NCBI GenBank assembly: GCA_023653785.1
Contig: JAMKCH010056953.1
Coordinates: 1-64,000, forward strand
Direction of reading: 5' to 3'
Length of the DNA: 64,000 nucleotides
Origin: Ophioderma brevispina
Taxonomy: Eukaryota > Echinodermata > Ophiuroidea > Amphilepidida > Ophiodermatidae
Positions 1 through 12,540 of this stretch are shown piece by piece. How positions within the stretch are numbered: position 1 is the first letter of the stretch; each line of letters opens with the position of its first letter. The notes under the pieces were generated by a model. The model did not search any database. It was not told where the DNA came from and saw nothing but the letters and a program-made list of their open reading frames with translations. The position numbers and the translations under genes are program-made.

Positions 1-1135
1 GCAATCAAGCGCATTATTTATTTTACTATGTTTATTACACATTTTCGTGTTATCCTTGATCTTCACAACCGCCGACTTTTGGACATCGATAACATTCATC
101 AGAGGAGGTTCATGGGAATTATGTACAAGTCGTCCATGTTTAATTAATTTTAATATTATATAATCTGGATTTAAGACTAAAAAAAACATTATTGACAAGC
201 ATAATTATGAATTCAAACCGTTTGACCTTTAATTTTGTGCCGGCGAAGGGAATAAATGATAAAATGTTAGAAAAACCGTATGATGTTAATGACAGAAAAT
301 GACCAAACATGGCGGCTTCCCTGGAGCCTGTTTTCTTCCTAGTGTCTCAGAAAAATCATTGTAAACTAATAAGTTTGAGGTTAAGAGTAAATCTAAGATA
401 GCCAGAGGTACCCTTATTGCTACGTACAAAAGGTTTGGATGGGCGAAAATGAGGGTGACGCCGTTCAGGACGGGAGAAATTAGAAATTTAAAGCCAAGTT
501 TTTGGAACGGTTGGAAGAATATTCTGGAAGGATAGGCGATTGTTGTGTCGGATGGGTAAGCAATTAACTAAAGGGGGGTGACCCGATTTAAGTATATGAG
601 CAATTCCACGGTGATGTGCCCCTTTGAACGGCCATGACGCATTTTCTTAGAGAGTATATTTGTTATTAACTGGAGTTTTATAGAATTATTATGGTACGCA
701 ATATCTTGTTTGAAAGCCCCGTAAAATAGGACGTCACAATTTGACCCCTAGCTTATGAAAAATAGATGACCAATATTACCTTACACTTTGGCGGTTTTTT
801 TAAAAGTGTTAAACGGAATAAAGAACGCGTGCTTAAAAGTTAAAGTACGAATGCCATAGGCCTATACCCCTTATTTAATTGGAGCGCGTATTTTGACGGA
901 AATTTAAGCGTTTATTCTTTTTTTAATGAGTAGCCGCCTTGATTCGTTATAAAGAATATAAACCCCCTAAATTGTATTAGAAAGTTGCATTTTTTCTTAC
1001 TAGTAGATTTGGGCCTATACTTCCACTCCCCCGGGAAATCTGTACCCACCCGCTCACTAATGTTGACCAATGTCCATGAAACGGGTGGGCTGTTTTGTAA
1101 CATTTTTTATGTCTCGATTTTATACCACCGCCTTA
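1..1135. other. Intergenic, no gene recognised
   Basis: AT-rich sequence with short open frames only. I see no splice-flanked coding block, no RNA gene and no clear transposon terminus. Confidence 0.5.
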
Positions 1136-1139
1136 CTCC

Positions 1140-1495
1140 TTCCTTCCTTCTTTAAAGACATTCAGTGATTTGCTAAATCAGGAAAGCGAAAAAAATCATC
1201 AAAAATCAGATTTTTGCGAGTATGTACAAGTACAGGTATCCTAACATACCTGCAAATGAGAAAGCCAGAAAGAAACCATAAGGACAGGAATCGGCAAGAT
1301 TTGAGTCATTACTTCCCCGACCGGACACATACGACAACACGTAATTGAATGGAGAATCTATCTTGGAACAACTGCCGTTTTTCTTCCTTTTCTGTCAATC
1401 TACAGCTGGAAAAGGTAAACTTATGAGAAATCTACAGGGACTTATCCTTCACTTAGGAGCTATTCTGCAAAATTTCAAATAGTTTTAAAATCACG
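1140..1495. repeat. Interspersed repeat, copy 1
   Basis: This stretch has an inverted partner at about 43,840-44,225. Shared blocks, read in opposite orientation, include the segment around 'gatttgctaaatcag', 'catcaaaaatcagattttt', 'acgtaattgaatggagaat' and 'ctgtcaat-ctacagctgga'. The copies differ by many substitutions and small indels, so they are old members of one family. No coding content is seen. Confidence 0.75.
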
Positions 1496-1502
1496 ATAGT
1501 GT

Positions 1503-2689
1503 CTTAACCTTTTTCTTACCCCCCCCAAAACTACTACTAAACCCCTCTTTTGCTTTTATAAATTACCCCCAAAGAAATCCCCTTTTCTCGTCCTACGGAA
1601 GGGTATTAATTAAAACTTCTTATTTTCGATACGAGATTACATACTCCTGTTATACCCCTAGTTCTGTGAGCCTAACCTTTTTGTTTTCATTAATTCTTTT
1701 TTAACATTTGGACATTATCGTATACAGCTAACGTTAAAGTTATGCCGATGTACATGGACTGGTATCAACAATAAGCAAATGCCAAATTTAAACGTCAATC
1801 TGACATCGTCAAGATTTTTTCAAACTTACCTCAAACAGGATCTTACAATCATTAATACGAAAGAACAGGAATCCCACATTGTTTTCATACAAGCCGGCCC
1901 AAAAAAAAAAGTACTAAGTGATGAATTTTCAACGCAGAATTATTTACTCCAAAAATGTCCTGAGTGAGTGGTTGCCAGTTTCGGAGTTTGGGCGGGTCAA
2001 AGGTCGACACGCGGTCGTTTCGGTTTGCTGGTCAACAAAACAATGTGTCTGGATTCTTGTTCTGTAGTATGTAAGATCCTGTTGAGGTTAAGTTTGAAAA
2101 ATCTTGAGATGTCAGATGACTTTAAATTTGCGCATTGCTTATTCGTTGATACCAAGTCATGACAGGGCATACATTTACGGTGCTGATATACCGATAAGGT
2201 CCATGTTAAAAGATGAATGAAAGAACAAAGGTTATGTAGCCATGCAGAACTTAGTATACCCCCGTGCTAGACATTTTATACACCGATTGTCTATGGAACG
2301 GTGTGGTATAACAGGAGTATAATATAAGTTGACGCTAAGGCGGCCCTAATAGTATATATCTGTTATACCCCCAGTTGATATACTTATACAGCGATGGGTC
2401 TGATGGAAGGGGGGTATAACAGGAGTAAATATAAGCCTGATGCTAAGAAAGAGGCCCTATATTGTATACTCTGTTATACCACCGTTGCTATACTTTAGAC
2501 AGTGATGTGTCGATGGAAAGGGGGGGGTTTATAAACAGGAGTATATATAATGCTTTCAGTAGGTGACAAATTTAATAATTACCAACCGTACGGAAGACGA
2601 GAAAAGGGGATTTCTTTTGGGGGTAATTTATCCAGCAAAAGAGGGGTTTAGTAGTTGTGGGGGCTGGGGTAAGAGAGTAAAGGTTAAGA
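1503..2689. repeat. Unit bounded by about 105-bp inverted repeats
   Basis: The left arm (about 1,503-1,608) and right arm (about 2,577-2,689) are reverse complements over about 105 bp. Both contain 'aaacccctcttttgc' and 'gaaatccccttttctcgtc' in matching inverted order. The interior has no transposase and includes a three-copy tandem array. It looks like a non-autonomous DNA transposon or a pair of inverted repeat copies. No target-site duplication could be fixed. Confidence 0.6.
2235..2560. repeat. Tandem repeat, about 110 bp x 3
   Basis: Three successive units each carry 'gttatacccc...gttg.tatac', then a 'gatg..t.gatggaa' block, a G run, 'taacaggagta', 'tataag' and 'ggccctat'. The 'gttataccc' starts recur at intervals of roughly 100-115 bp. 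The units are diverged by substitutions and G-run length. Confidence 0.7.
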
Positions 2690-5317
2690 AAGAGGAAGGA
2701 AGTGAGCGGGTGGTATAAAATATAACAGAAAAATATTAATATCCACCCATCACAGGCGTGTGAAGAAATAAATAAGGCGGGACGGGTGGGTAAGATCGGG
2801 AGTGGCAAATTTAAATTTCGGAATAGTTTTTAGTATTTGACGAGAATAAATGCAATTAGTGGGAGTATTGCACTTTATTCAGTAACACTCGCTATTAAAA
2901 TGACCCTAAAATAGGAAATTGGACAAAAAAATCAAATAAGGAAAAAGAGGAGAGACCTATGGTTATAACCAATTTAGACATTAACTTTGATAACCCCCGT
3001 CATTTATTACGGAATAACGCCCAATTACTACTCTGATGCGGTTTATTCCGTATTTGTAGGTATGTGAAGCGACTTGTCGTCAAATTGCCGGAAATAAGCC
3101 CGGGAAATGGGCTTCCTGCACCACCTGGCTAATCAGGGTTAGTGATAGTAGTGCGCCATCAGTAAGAGGACAAACCTGTATGCACCGCCTGGCGACATCT
3201 ATACGTATACGATAGACAGTTATTTTTTTTCAGTGAGTTTAGGGGGTCAATATAACGTCACGGGGGTGGCCCTAACAAGACCATTCCCATTATTGTGCTA
3301 TAATTAATCACTATGACCTGCCCTAAGTAGCAATAACAAGGAAAATTTCAATTTGGAAATTTCTAAATGAAATGTTTTCATGAAAAGATAATTATTTAAC
3401 TTAAAAACTGAAGGGGGCCACCATGTCGGTCATGCAAAATTGGCCAAGCCACGTTAAGAGTTATGGACAAATGGATGTTGCCAGATTAGTTTAAAAATTG
3501 GTGACGGGGCCAGTGTCAGTACAAAAATGTATTTATAGGCTTTATTTTGACAAACGGAGTCACAATTACAAAAATGAACTTTGGTTCCAAACTTCTAGCC
3601 AGGGCGTAAAAAATGCAAAATTTCCCGGGAATTGCACACAAATTTTTCCTCCAAGATTTCAAAGTTCCCTCCAAGATTCAAAATTCTCCTTTATTCTTAT
3701 GCATTCTTATCTAAGGTCAAAAAATTTCCCTCCAAATAGCAAAAGTTTACGGTGAATGGCATTTCCAAAATCCCCACTTTTTCCAGGCTGCTCAGCTATT
3801 CTAACATGGTAATTCAGTATCAAGATTAGGACATATGTTCTTTTTTCCCGTTTGTCTTGGGATTTTTCACCAAAACTCAAATTCATGATTCATAGGATTA
3901 CACAGTTAAGAAAGTGGACACGGTCACAACTTTGATTTTTTAAGAATGCCCTCGCCTGGTTGTATGTGGTCCTTCCTAAAATAAGCACCTTTGTAACTCT
4001 AAATTATCAATTAGGAATAAGTAAGTGTTGGAATTTCAACATGTGTAACATCATGACGTTCCAAAATGTAACGTCATGATAGGAACAACCAGACACCTGG
4101 CCGTTGGGCGACATTTCAGCTCTATTTCAACTTGAGTAGTTTTTGTGGTGTTGCTCGGTTCAATAATCTATAAAATCCCACTTAACACCCATATTAGGTG
4201 CAATCTGTGACTCTGTGCGGAGGTTAGTTATTGTGCTCTGTTCACGGATCTGCCACCATTGTGTTGACAAATCCTTGTTCAGTATTCCCTGTTCACTCAT
4301 CCCACGCAAAAACACATAGCCCAAGCTTCAGTGAGACCAAATAGTCAGTGCACCCAATAGTCAGTGCAGTTTGCCAGCTGTGTGGTCACAAGTTTTGTTG
4401 GAGATCATCCTGTGCTTAAAAAGAAAAAAAGAAGTCAGTTAGGACACATTTTTACTATATTTGGTATTTCTATGTCCTAGTTAAGTAAGGGACCTCTCCT
4501 AATAATACAAATTCTATATTTAATACAAATTTAAAAAAAGAAAAATTTTGTTATTTTTTGGATAAATTTCTCTTTTTCTGATTGTTCCTATCATAGACAC
4601 TCATTGATGTGTTCTATTTTACTATGGTAGAAGTATCCCTACTTGTTTCAAAGTGAGATTACTTGGGTTGCTGTGTTACTATTACACAGGAACCATGGGG
4701 AGTTTGAGGGTTGCAACTTTAAAGAGCTTTTGCAATGAATGTTGTCCAAAAAACGCTTGTGCCATTCTCGTAACCGTCCATGAATTCCTATCTTAAAGAA
4801 TCATATCTTTAATCAATTAGACTGATCCACTAACATTACACAAGTTCAAATTACATCCAAAGCATTCTGGGTTTTATGGGAATACATTTGAATTAGGAAG
4901 GGTGTCATAAGTTAACGTCCATGACGGTGGAATTGCATCACATATAGTTTTTCATCTTTCAATGAATGGCCTGAACCCCAAACCCAGCGGTTGAAGTTAG
5001 TATAATGCTGCCACCACGGCACAAGCCAATTCCAAACAACAGCTCAACAGCACTTTCCGTTCTGCGAATTTCATTGGGTAGGAACAAATCTTTTTTAAAT
5101 CTTTCAAATAGATGATTTAAATCAACTTAAGTGAAATAGTATGTTTCAACATGAAAAGAAATATGGTTTAAGATAATATGTCAAATGAATTAACCATAAA
5201 AAGATTATTTTAGTGCTTACCAAGTCAGGGATTCCACGCAGTGAGAAGCTGAGTCCCAATGCCGCACCAATGGCATGGAATTACCTTTGGTTGCCGTTCC
5301 AATCCCGCAAGACAATC
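2690..5317. other. Intergenic, no gene recognised
   Basis: No supportable exon or RNA gene. One weak block at 4,690-4,760 follows a good splice acceptor and encodes cysteine-rich residues, but it was not accepted as a CTDP1 exon (see rejected list). Confidence 0.4.
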
Positions 5318-5340
5318 GGGGGGGGGGGGGGGGGGGGGGG
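5318..5340 (+). repeat. Poly-G run (23 G)
   Basis: An uninterrupted run of 23 G. The true length is uncertain because homopolymers of this size are poorly resolved by most sequencing methods. Confidence 0.9.
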
Positions 5341-6383
5341 TTAGGATTCTTCCATCCTAACAGCAACAGCGAATTCAAAACGGCATCAACTTCTGGTGCT
5401 AGTCGTACCGTTAGGAGGGACGCTCTTACGCATATTGAACAGATACAACAGACTTGATAAAGGACTAGGCCTGGTCACGAATATTTGAATCTTAATGACC
5501 GTTATGGAAATTACAAGTTTTGCAGCGAGGTTAAACCACTAACCTACGACGGCTTTTGACAGTATATTTTTTCCTAAATTATTCATGATAGTACTAAGAT
5601 TTGTGAACGAAGGTTTAAGAGTTGATTTTTGTTAAGGCACTGAGGCAGAGACTGCAATAGTAAATGGAACGTAACAGTTTCATAGTACCGTTTGGAAATC
5701 CCAATGCCCAAATCGAGCCAAGTCGTGTCCCACACCCACCCCCTTCACCCCCCCCCCCAAAAGACAGTGAGAAGATTCCAATCAAGTGCCACCTTAATCC
5801 CTGCCGGGACAGTCAGACAGTGCAGACCAATAATGAGGTTGCCGTATGAAATTGACCCAGATGACATGAATTGTTGATGGCTATATATTTTGGTAATAGA
5901 TACCGGTAATAAGGATACTGCTTGTAACAGGCAAATTAAATTGCTACTAATCAGTGACAGCGGCGCACAGGGGTGTGTGGTGGGGGAATATGAGGGGGCA
6001 GGAAATGAGGATTCTCCCCCAAATGTTGTTCCTTGCTCCCCAGTTACCCCGAAACTTGAGCCTACCTTATCAAAAGTGATGGGTGACTGATCTATCAATA
6101 TTTATCAAATAAATGAGCAAATTCTCTTTGCATGCTTCATTGGCATTCCAACAAATTAGATGTCATATATTTGACCATTAATTTTTCGCACACTTCTAGC
6201 AAAGCCAATCTTTGGCCGGAACATTTTCTTCACCTTCCCCCTCCAATTTCTTTCCCTAATTCGCCCCTCCCCCCAAAAAAAGATCCTGGTGCAACCATGC
6301 TATTAATTTTATAGAAACTTTTATTGTATTATTTTAACATCTGTTTGCTGTCCACTGGTGCATCATAAGTACAAGACGTAACT
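5341..6383. other. Intergenic, no gene recognised
   Basis: Short overlapping frames occur on both strands around a C run near 5,750, with no recognisable protein and no splice context. Treated as non-coding. Confidence 0.4.
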
Positions 6384-6587
6384 CAGTTGCGTAGCCAGCT
6401 TTTTTTCGGGGGGGGGCGGGGGGGGGGGGGGGGGGGGCACATATATTTCGGGGGGGGGGCAAGCATAATTGTTAGTATAGATATGGCCTATGTTAAATCA
6501 ACTAATTTTTTCAGGGGGGCAAGAGGGGGGCAAGATTCCCCGCAGTGGGCAGCTTCCCCCCTGCCCCCCCCATCGGCTACGCAACTG
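6384..6587. mobile_element. hAT-like MITE (CAGTGGCGTAGC family), copy 1
   Basis: A 204-bp element with perfect 13-bp terminal inverted repeats (CAGTTGCGTAGCC / GGCTACGCAACTG). The interior is dominated by long G runs near the left end and a C-rich right end. Related copies are at 7,110, 11,297 and 49,347; the last has an 8-bp target duplication typical of the hAT superfamily. There is no coding capacity. Confidence 0.85.
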
Positions 6588-7109
6588 GGTATTACTTAAA
6601 ATTATAAATTATTACAGAACTTCCAGAAATGTTACAACCATGGCATTTATGAAGTTTGTATTTAATGTTGGTGGAATGGTTAGATCTCCTGCACCACATT
6701 AAAGATTTTGTTTAAAAATAAGTTATTAGGTAGACCAAAACCAAACCGTTCCAGTAGGAGTTAAAGAAATTTGCAAAATGCGTTTAATTTTTATTTGGTT
6801 ATTTATAAATAAACCAAAGGTTAAAATGATTTTCCAGAAAGGCTCAAATCGAGCCCAAGCTACATGTAAAGTCAATAGTAAATGCAGCTTTTGTCAGCAT
6901 ATCAAATAAAAAAAATGGTGGGGGAAAATGACTCACAAAATCAAAACCCACAAGCCTACTGGAAAACAAACTTTTTGTTGTATTATAATTAATATTAAAT
7001 ATTATTTTGATATTATTTGATGATGATGATTTGATGGTGGTGGGTGATGGTGGTAGATGTTCTTTCTTGTATTTTTTTAAAAATAATGTACAATATTATT
7101 ACAAAAATG
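6588..7109. other. Intergenic, no gene recognised
   Basis: AT-rich sequence between two hAT-like MITEs, including GATGATG/GGTGGTG-type trinucleotide runs near 7,020-7,055. No gene is seen. Confidence 0.5.
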
Positions 7110-7286
7110 CAGTGGCGTAGCCCAGCTTTTTTTTGGGGGGGAGGGGGGGGGCCAAAGGGGGCACATCTATTTTCAGGGGCAAGCATATATTGAAAATTGT
7201 TAGTTATAGTATATGGCCTAGAAATCACAAATTTTCAGGGGGGCAAGATTCCCACAGGGGGAGCTGCCCCCTTGCTTACATCACTG
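7110..7286. mobile_element. hAT-like MITE, copy 2
   Basis: Left end CAGTGGCGTAGCCC, right end ...CATCACTG, with a G-rich left interior and the shared block 'tatggcctag.aatca' followed by 'tttcaggggggcaag'. The flanks 'caaaaatg' and 'caaattatg' resemble an imperfect 8-bp target duplication. It is the same family as the elements at 6,384 and 11,297. Confidence 0.8.
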
Positions 7287-9005
7287 CAAATTATGGCCAA
7301 AGATAGCAAAGTAGTATAACAGGCAGGGGCAGCAACAGGGTAAGTTGAAGAGGTAAGCTGTAGTTAAGCAAAAAAAAACCAAAAAAACAGAGCATCACTT
7401 CTTACATTTTTACTCGAATTTTTAAAAAGTGAAATTTGGCTGGGAGGAAGGGGTGCACAACCTGAAAAAGTGGGGTTTTAAGTTTAAAAAACCTTGCATT
7501 TCAAGTAGTCCCCCCACCCCCCCAAAATGCATTTCACAGGTTGTTTTTTTTCACATTTCTTCTGTGACAAACCTTTTGAGAAAAAAAAAAAAAAAATGGC
7601 CAAGCAGAATGAAGGTCAGACCTAAGCAAGAAACCTCTAAGACAAGAAAAGAAATTTATAATACAAGTAAAGCAAGATTAAAGGATTTGGTTTTTAGGCT
7701 ACAAAACCAAAAAAACATTTAAATGTCGAACAAACAATCACAGCAAAGGAGAGGGAAAAAAAAAATTACAGCCAATATGTTTAAAATCCAAAAAGGAAAT
7801 CATATTTCCTTTATTATCACCTGCGGTTGGGTTAATAAATAGAGAAGAGGTTTAGTTGTGATTAAATGTGACAATTGAGGGTATTGGCATCCCTTAACTG
7901 TGGATCTGGAAAAATAGGTTCTATTAAAAAATCAAATATGCAAACAAATTTTTTATGAGGAAAAGACAGAAACAGAAGTTATTAAAATAATTATGCTCAT
8001 CACCATCGCCGCCATAATCATCACCATCGCCGCCCTCACCACCATCATCATAGCCGTCATCATCATCACATCCGCCGCCATCATATCATCATAATCACCA
8101 TCATCGCCGCCTCATTATCAATCATCATCATCAAAACCAGAAATGTAACAAGCTAAAAACTAATCTGTTTACTATGAAAATGAGACCGGTAAAACTGAAA
8201 AAAGTTTGAGATTAAAAAAGATTTTAATAAGGAAAAATATTTTGAAAATAGCATGTGAACCACCCATTCACCCTCTTTGCTAATGGACCCATTTTATTGA
8301 AAAATCCCAAACACCCCCCAAGCTAACAACGGTCTTTGCCTACAAAATCTTAGACTGGTATTCCTTAATTCCACTTTTACTAATGATACAATTAGGCAAC
8401 ACCCCAGGGATGTCCCCCGCTTCCATGCCGCGCAAGGTGCCGACTGCCGACTGAAAAGGCATTGGAGCTGCCAAAGTACTCAAAACCAGAGTCACCTGTA
8501 GCTTCACCATCGAAACTGCACAAATTCGGATATAACGGTAAAATAAATTATCAACTTTCATCGCTTGGGTGGCAGATTTTGTCGAATGACCGGGGAGGAA
8601 AGTTATATGAAAACGGGTGGTATTAGAATATTCATGATATACGATACGGGATAAAATTAAGGCCGCCACACATCCGAGTAGCCCAGTTGTGACGTCTATA
8701 GCGAATAGCGCCGCCACGTATCATAAAGTCCTAGGTTCACACTGGGGTGATGGCACAATACAAATATTTCAACTTGATGAACGTGGGAAATATTTAGTAT
8801 TGTGCCACAAACCCTATGAATTTGGCGCCTCAACGCCAATGGAAAAACTAGTTCGCAAGCAAACCCTAACTATACGAGCCAAAATTACAATGGTTATCAC
8901 AGGTTGAGTAATGGCGCTAGTATTGCCGCTGTAGTCCCTTATATGGAAGATTTCCCCTGAATGTTGGTATCTCAGAATTATTTTAATAATTATGAGGGCA
9001 CACAT
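7287..9005. other. Intergenic; ATC/GCC microsatellite inside
   Basis: No gene recognised. It contains a poly-A run near 7,580-7,594 and a compound trinucleotide tract (ATC, ACC, GCC) at about 7,994-8,135. The 125-codon minus-strand open frame at 8,340-8,717 has no recognisable domain and no splice or promoter support. Confidence 0.5.
7994..8135. repeat. ATC/ACC/GCC trinucleotide microsatellite
   Basis: About 140 bp of imperfect CATCATCAC/CATCGCCGCC units, interrupted several times. It is not in an open frame that looks coding. Confidence 0.85.
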
Positions 9006-9330
9006 TGTGGTCCAGTGATAGGACTTGCCGGATCATGTTGATCCAAAGGTTGTGGGTTCGAGCCCGCGCGCGCCCAAGGGTTGTGCACTTGGGCCAAGGC
9101 ACTGTACACACTTGCCTCGTCGACCCAAAAAAGCGATATTCGGGTTAGCTGTTTGGGAGAATATTACAATCTAAGTGCTGATAGGGATGTGCGCTTGGCA
9201 GTGCGGCCTGATGAAGCAAAATGGTTGCGACGATTCCTGACGGCAGCGTAAAATAATAGGCAACAGTGGCTGTGAGCTAGAGAAATGGTTTATAAAAGCC
9301 AATAGTATTATTATTGATATATTATATTAT
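9006..9330 (+). mobile_element. tRNA-derived SINE
   Basis: The head carries an A-box-like 'tggtccagtgata' at about 9,008 and a strong B box 'gggttcgagccc' at 9,054-9,065, correctly spaced for a tRNA promoter. A tRNA-unrelated body follows (to about 9,300), then an ATT-rich tail at 9,303-9,330. This is the classic SINE layout and suggests internal Pol III transcription. No cloverleaf acceptor stem or anticodon arm is intact enough to call a functional tRNA. Confidence 0.8.
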
Positions 9331-11296
9331 GAATTTGCATTATTATGATAAAAAAGAACCTTCTCAGGTAAGTGTGTGTCTTGTTTTCGAACGCGGCTAA
9401 TATGAGAAACACTTTTTATTAGCTACCGAATATTTGCGAAACCTTTTTTTTACCCGACGAACGCAGACGAGCCTTGAAAAAATTGGCGCCCCCTCTATTG
9501 AGGAATTCCTGGATCTGCCCTGCAATTTGTTCGGAAAATATTCTAACCGTGGGCGTGGATGCCAATGCATTTACGGTTAGAAGTCTAAATCATGTACCAG
9601 AAAATGGGCGGAATGTTAAACCAAAACATGACGGTTAAGCGATCCTCAGTGAAACATGGTGATGAAAAAAAAAAGTGAATCGATCTGGAAGCTGGGATTT
9701 ATTGGGATGGAATCTATCGGCACACTATATTAATGAAATATACCTAAATATGACGTACCAGATGGTTTTCATAAGTCATTGGAGTATCCTGTACGAGAAG
9801 AAAACACCATTTTCATGCTAACTTTCGACGAGCAGTAGACGATTATTTAAAGGCGCCGCCATGTGTATTATTTACGCTATTGTTGGACAAAGCATTGTTA
9901 GTTTTCACACCAATTGAAAGATGATCGGTGGTAGTCAAGTTCTGGCCTGTATGAAAGACGATCGTGTTTTACTTTTAACATTGAAATTAAAAACAGCTGA
10001 TCCCTTTTGCTTTTTTAAAAATATTATTATTATTATTGGTGGGGAGTGGGGCCGGAGAGCGAGAGCAAGACTTTAGGGGGGGGCCCTGTCAGAACTTGGG
10101 ACAATGCTGACTCTTAAGGGGCATTTCATGACCACCAGCCTCATCCCCGGCCTTACTTAAAAAGACGTTGAGGATTTTTATATCATCGAAACGTTAGCCT
10201 GCAGTATCCAAGTGTGACAATCTGACATGCAAATTTGATCGACGCCATCTGTAAGAATCTGTTCCACAAACAGACAAGGAATTACAGCACCGTAGCCATA
10301 TGGACTGTGGGAAAACAAGCTCATAATACACTAACGCAGGTATTGCTAATAATACAAAAAAACCGCAAGTCGGGAATCAGCTCAATTTGGAGAATAAGCT
10401 TTCTAAAAGATATCTAGTGATCCAATGAAATATAAAACAGAATGTGTGCTGAAATCACGAAATTCACCTTAAATACGCCACTAAACAGATTTTCGGTTTG
10501 CCGGGCTATAGGATATGTAGTGTTTTGGTACTGTCAGGTTAAAACTAAAGTGGCTTTCTTACTATAATTTCTAACCGTTAAACACAGGACCCCCATATGG
10601 GTTCATAGCAGTGGTCATCCTACGTGATAAAGACTGTGTGCTGAAGGTGTGTGCGCTGATCTAAGAGAGTGAGTAGGGAGTACAGGTCAGATTTCATATA
10701 AGGGCTTTTCACACTGGGCAGGTGATTGGTCGACTTTGCGATCGATCGCCCGTTTTTGAAGACTAGCGCAACCGTTGTTTGAATACGGAGACGCGATATG
10801 CGCATAGCGGCCTTAGTACGATTGTAAAAGTTGCCAAGAAAAGGATTAACTGAGCTGCTGCTCGCACCAAGACTACTTTTTGAGGCATTTCGGCCAAGTG
10901 GTTGTAGTTGACTTTAAATGCTGAGGTAATGGGCCATTCTTTTTTTAACTGCTATGATGTGTCACCTGTTTGTTTCCGCACAGAAATTGTTGAGGTTTAT
11001 TCCTGAAATTGAACGGACTGAGTATTAAGGAAATTCAACCATGGCGGCGGATAGACTCTGACGTAAGTGCATTATTGGCGGCGAAATGTGGTGTTTGAGG
11101 AAGACAAATGGCGATATGGTGGTCAGGTTTGCAAAGTATTATAATGAACTTGGTTGTGGTTGAAGTCTACAGATAGCGAATCGATTCGCTAAGTGGATCA
11201 ATCACCGGCTCAGTGTGAAATGCCTTATTAAGTGGTGTTCGATGAGCAATGAAAGTGCATACACCACAAATATTAGTAAAAGTGTATTCCATAAGC
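9331..11296. other. Intergenic / upstream of CTDP1
   Basis: No gene recognised with confidence. It contains an ATT run at about 10,021-10,037 and a G run at about 10,074-10,083. A possible short first exon at 11,041-11,062 is listed separately. Confidence 0.4.
11041..11062 (+). other. Possible short first exon with strong donor
   Basis: 'ACCATGGCGGCGG' gives a good start context and a GC-rich beginning (M-A-A-D-R-L). A consensus donor GTAAGT follows at about 11,063. As printed, the frame meets TGA just before the donor, so an indel would be needed. Its position 1.4 kb upstream of the first recognised CTDP1 exon makes it a candidate 5' exon, but no homology supports this. Confidence 0.2.
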
Positions 11297-11481
11297 TTAC
11301 TGCAGGCCTTCGGGGGGGGGGGGGGGGGGGGAGGGAGGAAGCCGATATATTAAAATGTTAGTATAGATAGGCCTATGTTATTTTCACGATTTGGGGCAGT
11401 GTGCAGAAAAATCACTAATTTAAGGGGAAGGGGGGGGAAGATTCCTCACAAGGGGGGCAGTTCCCCCTGGTTATGCCACTG
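11297..11481. mobile_element. hAT-like MITE, copy 3 (left end eroded)
   Basis: The right end 'ggttatgccactg' matches the family terminus. The left end 'actgcaggccttcgggg' is eroded and followed by about 20 G. It shares 'atagatatggcctatgtt'-like and 'aagattcc..caca' interior blocks with the copy at 6,384. Confidence 0.75.
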
Positions 11482-12455
11482 CAGCCTTTTCCTCTATAAT
11501 AATACTGGCAAACCTTCATTAGTTCAGTTCTTCAATTATATTAAATCCTTCAGCAACGGCGTGGCTTAGTCAGTGATGCTCAGTGTTACATTCCTCATCC
11601 CGGGAATACCCAGTTACCACTGCAGGTCATCAAACTTTGGATTGGTCACGATTGGCTGTACCAGTTCTCATGTGGGGTATTTCTATTTACAAACTAGATT
11701 GGAAACTGCAGCATTTAACACATTTCTCTAATAGTAGTCTTTCATGACCACCAGTAAGCTTTGGTGCTAATGAGGAGGTAAGTTCGTTTGTCATGCTGGA
11801 GGAAATCCAAGGTATGCTAAATTTCACGATTTTAAACTTTTATTCCGATCAATTGTGTGACATACATCACTGTCAAAAAAACAATTGTGAAACAACCAAA
11901 ACTAGTTCTGGGGCATCAAACAAGTACCAGGTTGTCAATGGACAACCTGCATTTTTTCTTAATTCAAAAAACACTGGGCCAGGTCGTTTACAGAAAACTC
12001 ATTGAATAGTTGGTTAAAACTGTCCCCAGCCAGGCGCACCTGTACACCTTGCTGCAGTCAGTGCACCTAGATGCAGTCAAGTGCACCTATTTGCGAAACA
12101 GGCGCACCCTAACATTTACTTCTTTTGGTGTAATGGTTGGACAGGTCGGTTAAGATTGGAAAAAAAGATTAATTATCAGTGACAATTTTAACCAAGTTTG
12201 GAAGGTGATCTCTGATTTTTTAAAATTTTCCACCAGGTCAGAGAGGTTTAAGTCATTTATTTTTTTTCAAAAGTTTCACAATTGGTTGAGATTTCTGTGA
12301 GCTTGTGCATTTCCCCAGGAAAGGAGATTCATAGTCTAGAACTTTGATACCTCAAAAAATCTTTAAAACTGTGAAGCTTCTAGGTGGAAAACAAAAGAAA
12401 TTTGAAGAATTGTGTTTGATTAAAGCTAGTTTTCAATGCGTTGTTTTTTTTCAAG
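11482..12455 (+). other. Upstream or 5' intron sequence of CTDP1
   Basis: The exon or exons coding the N-terminal lipoyl-like domain and the CxxC element of CTDP1 should lie upstream of 12,456, but no block here can be matched to them. No transposon terminus was identified. Confidence 0.35.
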
Positions 12456-12540
12456 GACGCTGGCCTCCAGTCAGAGATGAGAACGGCGTCTGCATCTGTT
12501 GCAATGGTGCACGTACCCAGAACTACAATATCCAAAGAGG
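12456..12540 (+). CDS. CTDP1: CTDP1 exon: conserved pre-catalytic segment
   Basis: Preceded by a T-rich tract and acceptor ...TTTCAAG, followed by donor GTCAGT at 12,541. It reads D-A-G-L-Q-S-E-M-R-T-A-S-A-S-V-A-M-V-H and then, after small indels, VP-EL-SKE. This corresponds to the FCP1 stretch just after the CAECG motif, with the family signature MVHSVPEL. The terminal AAAGAGG joins the next exon as K-E-A. Two small indels lie in the last 35 bases. The exon is short, so the match rests on the signature plus the collinear position upstream of the DLDQT exon. Confidence 0.8.

Noticed and set aside
4690..4760. Possible CTDP1 N-terminal exon with cysteine-rich text after a good acceptor (ttactattacacag)
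   Set aside because: The residues EFEGCN..FKELL and CNEC-like text recall the CxHPTVMKxxCAECG element of FCP1, but the central residues are absent, several indels would be needed and a stop interrupts it. Too weak to call.
5664..6098. Overlapping open frames on both strands with proline-rich text
   Set aside because: Driven by a C run near 5,750. No start context, splice sites or homology.
8340..8717. 125-codon minus-strand open frame
   Set aside because: It is the longest frame in the first 10 kb, but it has no recognisable domain, signal or splice context, and CpG-containing unique-looking DNA can give such frames by chance.
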